From Cryomorphaceae bacterium 1068 (lineage in GTDB: Bacteria > Bacteroidota > Bacteroidia > Flavobacteriales_D > Cryomorphaceae), in the NCBI GenBank assembly GCA_027214385.1, contig JAPVXR010000021.1, positions 1 to 40,791 of the forward strand: a stretch of DNA of 40,791 nt. Reading direction: 5' to 3'. This document shows, one piece after another, positions 27,440 through 34,852 of the stretch. The position numbers were made by a program, and so were the translations under genes. The notes under the pieces are model-generated. The model had not been told where the DNA came from, ran no database searches, and worked only from the letters and a program-made list of their open reading frames with translations. Position 1 is the stretch's first letter. Each line of letters begins with the position of its first letter.

Positions 27440-27640
27440 AGAAATAAGGTTAATGGGACAGATCTACTTGCTCGCTAGCATCCTAAAAACAGGCTCCCGA
27501 GGCCTACAGAACTGATCAGCGTAACAGTAGAAGAACAGAGGTGACCATCATTGTTGACGCGCTACAAACGCTAAACCTATATTGGTCTTATTCCTCTGTT
27601 CAGTCCTGTTAATTAAATAGATGAATATAGAAAAGACGAA
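27440..27640 (-). ncRNA. Candidate IS110 bridge RNA region
   Basis: The 5' non-coding end of the element, transcribed toward the transposase, is where IS110-group elements encode the structured bridge RNA that pairs with target and donor DNA. It contains local stems such as AGGCCTCGGGAGCCT (about 27491-27505). The limits and fold are inferred from family architecture, not computed. Confidence 0.5.
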
Positions 27641-27648
27641 CTTAGGAT

Positions 27649-27767
27649 GGGTATAACACATAGGGCGGACAGTGGTTTCCGCAAGTTTTCGGCATTTAAC
27701 AAACTTGGTTTCGGGCGGACAGTTAAGCACTCCAAAATGCCTACGTTTCATACCCGAATCGTTGGGC
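27649..27767 (+). other. attC-3, right portion
   Basis: GGGTATAACACATAGG at the left pairs imperfectly with CCTACGTTTCATACCC near the right end, followed by GTTGGGC (27761-27767). The left crossover box is missing here and is found at 26422 on the other side of the IS, so the IS sits between the left box and the stem. An 11-bp direct repeat, GGGCGGACAGT, occurs twice inside (27663 and 27713). Confidence 0.65.
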
Positions 27768-27778
27768 AGCATTAAAAA

Positions 27779-28309
27779 ATGAAACGAATATTAATTCCAA
27801 TTTTTCTCGGAGTCATACTAACAATGACATTTTACACAATTGGAATATTTTTCATTGGTGCCGCCTTACTTCTATTGCCGCTTGGCATTGTTCTATTCCT
27901 CATTGGATTGACAGGGCTTGTTACTCTGCCATTAGGACTTTATCGACTTTTAAGAAAACAAACAATAAATAAATGGCTAACTCGATTTATTGGACTTGCA
28001 ATTGGATTTTACGTCGGACTGATATTTCAAAGACCCATTGACGACTGGGACAAAAAACAAAGAAATATCAGCGGCAAAATACTGACATCCGAGATTGAAA
28101 AGTTTAAAGAAGAGAATGGAGATTATCCGACCTCACTAAGCCAACTGAATCTGAAAGACCTAAATGAATCGTTACCCCAGACTTACCAAACAAGTAGGTT
28201 TACATATTTCGCTAAAAATGGCGAGTACGACGTGGATATTCCAATTCCGATTCTTGACCGATGGCATTGGAACAAGGAAAGTGAAGAGTTTGAATATGAT
28301 GACTTTTAA
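27779..28309 (+). CDS. Cassette gene, small membrane protein
   Basis: This 176-residue protein has two or three hydrophobic segments in the first 60 residues (FLGVILTMTFYTIGIFFIG, LLLPLGIVLFLIGLTGLV) and another near 72-85. A periplasmic-type tail follows (KILTSEIEKFKEENGDYPTSLSQL, then YFAKNGEYDVDIPIPILDRWHWN). The tail resembles the C-terminal half of pseudopilin-like proteins (ENGxYP, terminal aromatic pattern). It starts 12 nt after the attC-3 right box and ends 15 nt before attC-4. Function unknown. Confidence 0.75.
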   Translation: MKRILIPIFLGVILTMTFYTIGIFFIGAALLLLPLGIVLFLIGLTGLVTLPLGLYRLLRKQTINKWLTRFIGLAIGFYVGLIFQRPIDDWDKKQRNISGKILTSEIEKFKEENGDYPTSLSQLNLKDLNESLPQTYQTSRFTYFAKNGEYDVDIPIPILDRWHWNKESEEFEYDDF

Positions 28310-28323
28310 AAAGAAAAAACGCT

Positions 28324-28453
28324 GCCCAACATTACCTAAGAAAACATGCGGGATATCGTTAATATGAAGATGATTACCTTCAACTTAAATTCGTTCTCGC
28401 GTGAAAGATTTTCGGTTTTTAAGTCCGCACGTGTCATAGCCTGAGCGTTGTGC
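28324..28453 (+). other. attC-4, putative cassette site
   Basis: GCCCAAC (28324) and GTTGTGC (28447-28453) frame a 130-bp site. The interior (CATTACCTAAGAAAACATGCG, AAAGATTTTCGGTTTTTAAG, AGCCTGAGCGTT) is clearly homologous along its length to attC-7 at 33.7 kb, showing the two belong to one site family. Confidence 0.75.
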
Positions 28454-28481
28454 TTCATTCGAAAAGAGAGACTAAGTTGCC

Positions 28482-29021
28482 TTGGAGATAATATTCTTAC
28501 TACTCGTGTTAGTCGCCTTTGTTTTGGTTATAGGGATTCCGATAGGACTATCCTACATGATTTATCGGTTTATCAAGAAAAGGGATTACGATAAGCGAAT
28601 TAGAATTATTGCGCTGACCCCAATGCTCATATTGGGATATCTGATTTATACTGCCATATATCCAGATGAAGATTTTTACCGACATGACTTTCAAGAAGTA
28701 GCTGGAATAGAACTTCCTGAAGAAGTTGATTTTAAATACAACACCGCTTCTTTTCCTGACCATTTTGGAGATTATACCTCCGTTTCCATAATACATGTTG
28801 GGAAAGAGTTCTACCAGACACTTCCAGCGATTTTAAAGTAAAGAGGTCACAAAGAAAACGCTATCGGAATCGACTCAAAAAGATTTTCGGCTGCATTGGA
28901 GAGGCTTGACAATTTAGCCATTGAAAAGGAGCTCTCCATGGAGAGAGGCGGAGGAGTCTATTACTACGTCGGTTTTCCATCAGACGCTGAAACGATAATT
29001 GTAAAAAGACATAGTTGGTAA
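28482..29021 (+). pseudogene. Cassette membrane-protein gene with in-frame stop
   Basis: The first part (TTG 28482 to TAA 28839-28841, 119 residues) encodes two membrane helices (FLLLVLVAFVLVIGIPIGLSY and ALTPMLILGYLIYTAIYP), then DFQEVAGIELPEEVDFKYNTA. After the TAA the same frame stays open for 59 more codons (RGHKENAIGIDSKRFSAALE to IIVKRHSW) and ends at 29021, in protein-like sequence with a plausible C-terminal beta strand. This looks like one gene of about 178 codons with a premature stop; a truncated 119-residue product or read-through are alternatives. There is no clear attC at its end, only a weak GTTAGTC near 29090. Confidence 0.6.
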
Positions 29022-29163
29022 AAAGAAATAACGGTTTACTTTGGCTTCCCCGTCGTCCACCGCATCAATCCAAACCTTTGGCAATAGTTAGTCATTATTA
29101 ACCTGTTTTAACGTCGAGAAGCCGATCAATGAATCATCTTTGCCACACAAGAACCATACATAC

Positions 29164-29994
29164 ATGACTAAAGCCACCACCTCCATTCTACTCCTGGCAC
29201 TTGTTTTTTCTATAACCGGTTGTGCCGATAAAACTCCCGAAAACGAAAGTACAGCGCAAGAAACCCAAGAAGCCGGATGGGAAGTGGAAAAGCGATTAAC
29301 AAAAACGGTCGATAACCTTTCTTTTTCATTTCCTTCGGAGGGATATGCCTATGACAAGCGCGACATTTTTGTAAAAGAATGTATGGATGCCCTGAAAGAA
29401 AACTGCGCGCGAATAGAATTGTCCGAGTACACCGACCCGATTAAGATCACCTTTTTGAATAGCCGAGAAGAGATGGAAGAAGAAGTGGGCATGGCGGCAT
29501 CGGGATGGACCAATACCTGGACCCGAGAGATTCATATCGTTGCTACTGACCAATTTTCGCCTCCCATTCCGCATGAATTGCTGCACATGATTGCTATGAC
29601 CACATGGGGCTACCCGCATGAAGACTTGATTTGGATAAATGAAGGACTGGCCACAACTACGGAGGACTTCTGCAACGGATTTACCGTCGGGGAGATCTAC
29701 CGTTACCTTTTGGAGGAAGACCTATTGCTATCCATTGATTCCTTGACGGGCGATTTTCACGGGCAACCTTCTATCATCAGCTACCATCAATCGGCACATC
29801 TAGTGGAGTACCTGATCACGAATCATGGACTGCAGAAATTCGAAGAATTGTGGAAGACAGGTTTTACAGCTTTTGAAGAAATCTATGCGATTTCGTTTGC
29901 CCAACTGGCAGAAGAGGTAAAAGAACAGACGATAGCAACGTACCCGACACCCGTAAGCATTGATTGGGAGGTTTTTCAAGAAGGATGTTTTTAA
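29164..29994 (+). CDS. Gluzincin-type metallopeptidase lipoprotein
   Basis: This 276-residue protein starts at ATG 29164 (MTKATTSILLLALVFSITGC), a clear lipoprotein signal with Cys20; an upstream TTG frame extension adds only eight unlikely residues. The Zn-peptidase motif HELLH occurs in PIPHELLHMIAM, followed about 20 residues later by WINEGLAT, where the Glu is the third metal ligand. This is the gluzincin (peptidase MA-like) arrangement. The preceding ASGWTNTWTREIHIVA strand is the usual edge strand. It is presumably tethered to the membrane and acts on extracytoplasmic peptides. It lies within the array, with attC-5 130 nt downstream. Confidence 0.82.
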   Translation: MTKATTSILLLALVFSITGCADKTPENESTAQETQEAGWEVEKRLTKTVDNLSFSFPSEGYAYDKRDIFVKECMDALKENCARIELSEYTDPIKITFLNSREEMEEEVGMAASGWTNTWTREIHIVATDQFSPPIPHELLHMIAMTTWGYPHEDLIWINEGLATTTEDFCNGFTVGEIYRYLLEEDLLLSIDSLTGDFHGQPSIISYHQSAHLVEYLITNHGLQKFEELWKTGFTAFEEIYAISFAQLAEEVKEQTIATYPTPVSIDWEVFQEGCF

Positions 29995-30124
29995 CGTAAA
30001 GGCAATAAACCACCCCCAGCCACCCGCTCCTCAGCTTGGGCCACCCAATACAGGTTCCCCGATTTCCATCAACCGAGAAATCCATTAAATTTGGGGAAGA
30101 ATGTGTAGACACGAAAATTTATAC

Positions 30125-30174
30125 GCCCATAAGCTGAATAACACGCACTAGTGTGTGTTATTCAATTGTTGGCA
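30125..30174 (+). other. attC-5, short putative cassette site
   Basis: GCCCATAAGCTGAATAACAC on the left pairs with GTGTTATTCAATTGTTGGC on the right around an ACTAGT-containing centre; the right box is GTTGGCA (30168-30174). A close relative lies in inverse orientation at 40540-40631. Confidence 0.75.
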
Positions 30175-30183
30175 AGCATTAAA

Positions 30184-30519
30184 ATGAAAGAAAATATTGA
30201 ATACGGATTTTGGTTTTGGAGTCATAAACTGACAGGAATTCTTGCCATGCTCGCAGAGTTTTCAAAATATGATTTGGATGTAGTCGAAATTGAGAGTATT
30301 AAACGCGATTTGATTGGAACAAATGATGAATTGAATCAATGGGTAAATTATCGATTTGACGGAAAGAACTTCAAAATGGAATTCCAATTTGCTTATGATG
30401 CCGAAGAAAAATCGGATATGATTCACATGAAGATTAAAACAAAGTCAATCTTAAAAGAAAAACTAGAAGCATTGAATTTGTTTCAGTGCATGTTTAAGGA
30501 ATTAGAAATTGAAAATTAA
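30184..30519 (+). CDS. Cassette gene, hypothetical protein
   Basis: This 111-residue soluble protein starts at the ATG 9 nt after attC-5 (MKENIEYGFWFWSHKLTGIL); the frame extends upstream only through the attC and should not be translated. It contains an alpha-helical first half, a YRFDGKNFKMEFQFAYD strand pair, and a C-terminal helix with two Lys/Glu-rich turns. Family unknown. It ends 8 nt before attC-6, a tight cassette layout. Confidence 0.72.
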   Translation: MKENIEYGFWFWSHKLTGILAMLAEFSKYDLDVVEIESIKRDLIGTNDELNQWVNYRFDGKNFKMEFQFAYDAEEKSDMIHMKIKTKSILKEKLEALNLFQCMFKELEIEN

Positions 30520-30527
30520 AAACGCTT

Positions 30528-30591
30528 GCCAACAACACCTATAAGCAATAGCGCCCTTAGGGACGCTCCTGCTCATAGCTAAACGTTAGCA
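30528..30591 (+). other. attC-6, putative cassette site
   Basis: GCCAAC (left) and GTTAGCA (30585-30591) frame arms CCTATAAGCAATAGCGCCC and GGGACGCTCCTGCTCATAGC, which are complementary with a few unpaired bases on the right. It shares the CTATAAGC / GCTCATAGC core with attC-8 and attC-10. Confidence 0.8.
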
Positions 30592-30644
30592 GCATTTGAA
30601 GAACTCGAGATAAAAGTGGATACTTATAGGGATTAACAAAGGTC

Positions 30645-30886
30645 ATGGCAGCAGTCGACAAAATAAGTAGTCAGTTAATCGATAGGGTACCGGCAATTGA
30701 GAACAAAGTTTTTTAGAAGCGCTTGATAAGCTTGTCGCGTCAAGTAATTCATCTTCTGACCTTATAGAACTCACTGCCATACAGAAAGAAATCCTTGAAA
30801 TGAGTGAGAAGGATTTAGAATATGGTCGACTCATTTCACAGGAAGCGATGGACAAACGAAATCTTGAATGGCTAAAAGGGCAGTAG
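30645..30886 (+). pseudogene. Frameshifted antitoxin-like gene
   Basis: From ATG 30645 the frame reads MAAVDKISSQLIDRVPAIEN KVF and stops. One base inserted in the T6 run restores a second frame reading LEALDKLVASSN, then LTAIQKEILEMSEKDLEYGR and LISQEAMDKRNLEWLKGQ to TAG at 30886. The C-terminal pattern (E-G/R-x-ISxEEx...W) is that of small Bacteroidota antitoxins paired with RelE/ParE toxins. The toxin-like frame overlaps its end by 19 nt, a normal antitoxin-toxin arrangement. A sequencing indel is an alternative explanation. Confidence 0.55.
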
Positions 30887-30987
30887 TTTGGGCCGGAGCT
30901 GCGGACATACAAATTGGCAATATTCTCTTGCTCCATTTAGTGACGGATACTTGTAGTATGGCCATTGAAGGCAAAATACAATTCTAA
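30868..30987 (+). pseudogene. Truncated RelE/ParE-like toxin fragment
   Basis: This 39-codon frame starts ATG 30868 inside the antitoxin end. The N-terminus MAKRAVVWAGAADIQIGNIL closely follows the start of Bacteroidota RelE/ParE-type toxins (MxKRxIVW--xAxxQ--xIL). The rest is not toxin-like and ends at 30985-30987, whereas intact toxins have about 95-100 residues. This is therefore a decayed toxin of a lost toxin-antitoxin pair. The match is short, and I infer it from pattern only. Confidence 0.5.
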
Positions 30988-31025
30988 TAATCACGTTAAA
31001 GGTGAGCCAACTTTAACCTATCAGT

Positions 31026-33563
31026 ATGAAAACCTATTGCTTATTTTTTCTCGTCCTCGCTACAACTCAATCATTTGCACAAGTCTTTACCGAACTTTCA
31101 GAACCGCCAATGTTTGCAGGTATGCACAACAGCAGTATGGCTATGGCAGATTTTGACAACGATGGGCTAACGGATGTGCTACTAGGCGGGATTTACGAAG
31201 CTTATGCGCTTTATGAGAATAGGTGCATCATCTACAAAAATGAGGGCGAAGGTGTATTTTCTGAATTGCCCAACCTCCCCTTTGCTGATTTTAGGACGGC
31301 ACAACTATTCGTCGATGATGTGGACAATGATGGAGATGCCGATATCGTGATTTCGGAGTCGCCACAGCTGAACATCGATTACACCCTCCGAGTGTACTTA
31401 AACGATGGCCTCGCAAACTTTGAATTGAACCAATCATTCTCTCTCGAAACAGGTCAGGGGCGACCGTATATCCTTGCCGACTTGAATGCTGACGGTTATA
31501 AGGACATCTTCATCACCCAAAAAAATGATGATGAGGAGATGATTTACCTGAACAATGGGAGCGGAGTATTTGAAACGGTCAACTACAGTATTTACCCGGA
31601 AGGTGAAATAATAAAAGTAGCGGTAGCGGATTTTGATCAAAACGGGTTCAATGATATTTTGGCGTATGGTTTTGATGACAATGCCAATAGTTCAAGAGTA
31701 TCAATCTTTTACAATGATGGTGCTGAGTTTACCCCTGACCCCGGAGTCCCCTTTTTTGAAGAAGCAAGTGGAAACTTTCATGCGGCCGATTTAGACAATG
31801 ACGGTGACACAGATATTACCATACTTATGTCGCAGCCTTTTCCCGAAGAAGCCTACTGGACGGTTTATCTCAATGATGGTACCGGGTCATTCGAAGAGAC
31901 CTCTATTTCGGTAGAATACGAGATTGGCTTTCAATATGTCGATCTCGATATGGATGGCGATTTGGATGTCTTCATTCCTGCAATTGAAACTTCCAGAATC
32001 TACTTAAACGATGGATTTGGCGAGTTTGAAGAGGTGGAGCATGGGTTAAAAACAATACTCCAGAGTTCGAGCAATCGTTTCTTCGATTTTGACAATGACG
32101 GCGACCTTGATCTTTTAACTGCAGGAGTTCTTGGAAATAACATCTACCGAACTTGGTTATACGAGAACCAAGGCGATCTGACTTTTGAACCTCGACACCC
32201 ACACAATTTGTACGACGACTATGGAGTCAATGCGCATTTTGCCGATTTTGATGGCGATGAGGATAATGATGCACTTGTATTCGACGAACCCGGCTTTGCC
32301 AAGATTTCTAAAAATCGCGGTGATGGCATCTTTGAACAAAACATGACAACCCAACCCGTCTGCATGATTTTTGAAGGAGTAGATGTAGGAGATATTGATG
32401 CCGATGGCGACTTAGACATCGTGTCTACAGGAACCCCTTACCAATGGGATGAGCTTACCTGTACCGTCATTGCATTAAACGATGGCGACGGAAACTTTAC
32501 AGAGATGGCCGATACCGGTATTCCTGAGCTTACCAATAGTATGGTCAAATTAGCAGATATCGATGGCGATCAGGATTTGGACTTCTTCATTGCCGGAGTA
32601 GATCAAAACAACTCGTTCAGCACAAATTTTGCCGTGAATGATGGTACGGGAAACTTCGAACTCATTGAAACCACTATCGAGGGAGATTTCTTCACCACTG
32701 AGGGTATCGATTTCTCAGATATTGACAATGACGGAGATTTGGACATGGCAATGATCAGAGGCTTCGCTTCAAATCGGTCGGTAAAAATATACCGCAACGA
32801 AGGTTTTGACAATTTTGTGCTATTGCCCGATCTGTATACCACCGGCACCTGGGCCCTCTCCTTTGCCTTTGAAGACATTGACGGTGATGGTGATTCTGAT
32901 CTGCAACTCTTTGGAGTTTATTCGTCCGACTATACTTCGTTCAATCAAACTTACGTAAACGACGGCACAGGACAGTTTTCACTCTTTGCCGAGTCTACTT
33001 TTGCAGAGCTGGATCAGCTGTATTTTGAGTTTTTCGATTATAATCTCGATGGTTACCCGGACCTCTTGCTCAGAGGTAGGCAGCCCGATTACGAATTGCG
33101 CACTTACCTCTATCGAAATCAGGGCGACGGAAGTTTTGAACCCGTCGAAAACTCTGGTTTGCCACTCGTTTCCTCAGGGATATTCAGTACTTCCGACATA
33201 GACAATGACGGCGACGAAGACCTGGTGCTCTTTGGCACGGATAGTAATCGCGCTCGCGTGTTTCTCAACAACACTATAGTTTTAAATACGGAGGATAGAG
33301 GGCGGAAAGAAATTGAAATGACGCTGTATCCTAACCCCGGTGTGAGCGGCGAAGTGAATGTGCGATTAAATGCCCCGCAGGCGTCAATTGGCACAATGGA
33401 AATATACTCTGCGCTAGGACAGCTGGTAGACAGGAGGCCAGTTGCCTTTCCTGAAGGTGAATCCACCATGAACATATCCAGTCCGAAACTAATTGCGGGA
33501 CTATACATAGTGAATATTTCTACCAAACTATTCAGCGCCACCAATAAGTTGATAGTGCACTAG
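31026..33563 (+). CDS. Secreted VCBS/FG-GAP repeat protein with T9SS sorting domain
   Basis: This 845-residue exported protein has a signal peptide (MKTYCLFFLVLATTQSFAQ). It has about a dozen repeats with EF-hand-like Ca loops of the form D-[FIV]-D-[NGM]-D-G-D-x-D, for example DFDNDGLTDVLLGG, DLDNDGDTDITIL and DIDADGDLDIV. Each is followed by a strand with YxNxGxGxF. These are VCBS/FG-GAP beta-propeller blades. The C-terminus (about 765-845: MTLYPNPGVSGEVNVRL to NKLIVH) is a T9SS sorting domain. It is likely a surface or secreted adhesion or binding protein. It lies between a decayed toxin-antitoxin pair and attC-7; at 2.5 kb it would be an unusually large cassette gene. Confidence 0.9.
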   Translation: MKTYCLFFLVLATTQSFAQVFTELSEPPMFAGMHNSSMAMADFDNDGLTDVLLGGIYEAYALYENRCIIYKNEGEGVFSELPNLPFADFRTAQLFVDDVDNDGDADIVISESPQLNIDYTLRVYLNDGLANFELNQSFSLETGQGRPYILADLNADGYKDIFITQKNDDEEMIYLNNGSGVFETVNYSIYPEGEIIKVAVADFDQNGFNDILAYGFDDNANSSRVSIFYNDGAEFTPDPGVPFFEEASGNFHAADLDNDGDTDITILMSQPFPEEAYWTVYLNDGTGSFEETSISVEYEIGFQYVDLDMDGDLDVFIPAIETSRIYLNDGFGEFEEVEHGLKTILQSSSNRFFDFDNDGDLDLLTAGVLGNNIYRTWLYENQGDLTFEPRHPHNLYDDYGVNAHFADFDGDEDNDALVFDEPGFAKISKNRGDGIFEQNMTTQPVCMIFEGVDVGDIDADGDLDIVSTGTPYQWDELTCTVIALNDGDGNFTEMADTGIPELTNSMVKLADIDGDQDLDFFIAGVDQNNSFSTNFAVNDGTGNFELIETTIEGDFFTTEGIDFSDIDNDGDLDMAMIRGFASNRSVKIYRNEGFDNFVLLPDLYTTGTWALSFAFEDIDGDGDSDLQLFGVYSSDYTSFNQTYVNDGTGQFSLFAESTFAELDQLYFEFFDYNLDGYPDLLLRGRQPDYELRTYLYRNQGDGSFEPVENSGLPLVSSGIFSTSDIDNDGDEDLVLFGTDSNRARVFLNNTIVLNTEDRGRKEIEMTLYPNPGVSGEVNVRLNAPQASIGTMEIYSALGQLVDRRPVAFPEGESTMNISSPKLIAGLYIVNISTKLFSATNKLIVH

Positions 33564-33689
33564 GCATCTGCACGCCACGCCATTTAACACGCTTGTCCCT
33601 TCACAAATACCCCGACATCTCTCAGGTATCGGGTAATCGCCAAGATCCAAGAGGACTCCTCAACATCTTGAAAAAGGAAGAATAACGCT

Positions 33690-33818
33690 GCACGGCATTA
33701 CCTAAGAATACATGCGGCATCTCGTTAAAGTGAAGATCATTATCTTCAACACAAATCTGTACTCGGGTAAAAGATTTTCGGTTTTAAAACCGCACGTTTC
33801 TTAGCCTGAGCGTTAGGC
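33690..33818 (+). other. attC-7, putative cassette site
   Basis: The left box is degenerate (GCACGGC); the right is a clean GTTAGGC (33812-33818). The site is homologous to attC-4: it shares CATTACCTAAGAA, ACATGCGG, AAAGATTTTCGG and AGCCTGAGCGTT in the same order and spacing over 129 bp. The left-box decay could make it a poor recombination substrate. Confidence 0.72.
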
Positions 33819-33829
33819 AACAATGTAAA

Positions 33830-34195
33830 ATGAAAACGATCATTACAATAACACTGATTGCATTGACAGTCATCAAACTTTCAGGACAAACACCGAGAGA
33901 AGAAGGTGCTTCTTCTTTTGATCAAGAGAAATGGAATACGACAAGCAGTTACAGATATGAGATGATGCATACAGAAGAATTTTTTGAGATTACTGATCTT
34001 GAAAAGGAACAAGTAATTTCCATTCTTGGCATTCCTCATAAAATAGACGGAGAGACCTTAACCTATTGCTTGGATATTGAAAAAGCAAAAAGCTCACATA
34101 ATAAGTCCATTTGTGATGGATCGTGGTTTTCAATAAATTTCAAATTAGAAAAAGAAGATATTCTCAGAGTGACTATCGCTCGGGTAGGGGGATAA
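33830..34195 (+). CDS. Cassette gene, small exported protein
   Basis: This 121-residue protein has an N-terminal signal (MKTIITITLIALTVIKLSGQ) followed by a mature domain. The segment TDLEKEQVISILGIPHKIDGETLTYCLD resembles the BamE/SmpA-type motif in which helices precede a GxP and a Y-strand; I offer this only as a possibility. It begins 11 nt after attC-7 and ends 15 nt before attC-8. Function unknown. Confidence 0.72.
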   Translation: MKTIITITLIALTVIKLSGQTPREEGASSFDQEKWNTTSSYRYEMMHTEEFFEITDLEKEQVISILGIPHKIDGETLTYCLDIEKAKSSHNKSICDGSWFSINFKLEKEDILRVTIARVGG

Positions 34196-34210
34196 TAAAA
34201 AAACACTGTT

Positions 34211-34270
34211 GCCAACAATCGCTATAAAAACATACCCTTCGGGACCCTGCGCATAGCCATGGCGTTGGGC
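34211..34270 (+). other. attC-8, putative cassette site
   Basis: GCCAAC at the left and GTTGGGC (34264-34270) at the right frame arms GCTATAAAAACATACCC and GGGACCCTGCGCATAGCC around a CCTTCGGGA loop. The same CCTTCGGGAC and GCATAGCC elements recur in attC-10 on the other strand. Length is 60 bp, typical for attC. Confidence 0.8.
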
Positions 34271-34287
34271 ATAATCAGACAGACACA

Positions 34288-34779
34288 TTGATTAAAACAA
34301 GTCATAAATCTAAGCCGATAAGAGGATTAACTCACTCAATCGGAGCCAAGCGGATCTCTGAAGCGTTGAGCGGAATTGGAGTATACGATGACTTGTCAGT
34401 CTCCTTCGATAAGGAAAAAGGAAATCGAATGGGGCTATTGGTGCCGGGTTGGAACTCACGATACATGAAAGGACATTCGAAAGACCTATTGGAATTTTGG
34501 AGGGTAATCTCGGCATCATACTCGGAACCACTGCAAGAATGGAGAGTGAACTTAAAAGCAGTCGAAATCGAAAAAAGTCAGCGGATAAAGACGTTCCTTA
34601 TCAAAATCGGACTTCCTCTTCTGCGCGAGTGGCTCGATGCTGAGAGGTCAGCAACTTGGTACATTGGAAATCGACACATTCAAGTTGGTCTGAATGAAGA
34701 TCTTTCGGCATACTGTATTTGGGAAACGAATAATGATCGAACAGTAGAAAAGAGAATTGAAAAAAATAACTGTGCCTAA
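34288..34779 (+). CDS. Cassette gene, hypothetical protein
   Basis: This 163-residue soluble basic protein begins at TTG 34288 (MIKTSHKSKPIRGLTH), 17 nt after attC-8. There is a helical middle (KDLLEFWRVISASYSEPLQEWRV), a WLDAERSATWYIGNRHIQVGLNEDLSAYCIWE strand region, and an ENNNCA-like tail. The stop codon TAA lies inside the GCCTAAC left box of attC-9, so the gene ends in the site. No family recognised. Confidence 0.7.
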   Translation: MIKTSHKSKPIRGLTHSIGAKRISEALSGIGVYDDLSVSFDKEKGNRMGLLVPGWNSRYMKGHSKDLLEFWRVISASYSEPLQEWRVNLKAVEIEKSQRIKTFLIKIGLPLLREWLDAERSATWYIGNRHIQVGLNEDLSAYCIWETNNDRTVEKRIEKNNCA

Positions 34780-34839
34780 CCCGGTATAAATATCTAACTT
34801 CCTACGGTCAGCTAAGGCATCATCAGATGAGTGTTGGCA
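34774..34839 (+). other. attC-9, degenerate cassette site
   Basis: GCCTAAC (34774-34780) and GTTGGCA (34833-34839) are present at a normal spacing, but the arms between them do not pair well. It may be a hybrid left by a cassette deletion. Confidence 0.45.
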
Positions 34840-34852
34840 ACGGGATGAAGAA

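Larger units (their letters stand above)
26431..27645 (-). mobile_element. IS110-family insertion sequence in an attC
   Basis: This is an element of about 1.2 kb, normal for the family, with a 324-residue DEDD transposase on the minus strand. It has roughly 200 nt of non-coding DNA on the 5' side of the transposase gene and about 34 nt on the 3' side. IS110 elements lack terminal inverted repeats, so I set the limits by where attC sequence stops (26430) and resumes (27649). They may be off by several bases. The longer 5' non-coding end fits the IS110 group rather than IS1111, whose RNA region follows the gene. Confidence 0.8.

Noticed and set aside
29022-29163. attC after the interrupted membrane-protein gene
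   Set aside because: A weak GTTAGTC box is present near 29090, but the arms do not pair and no left box is convincing.
33119-33544. 141-codon minus-strand ORF
   Set aside because: It is antisense to the 3' end of the VCBS protein; its Ser/Pro-rich product is the complement of repeated Ca-binding codons.
31026-33563. VCBS gene as part of a toxin or polymorphic-toxin system
   Set aside because: It ends in an ordinary T9SS sorting domain with no toxin domain, and no immunity gene lies downstream.
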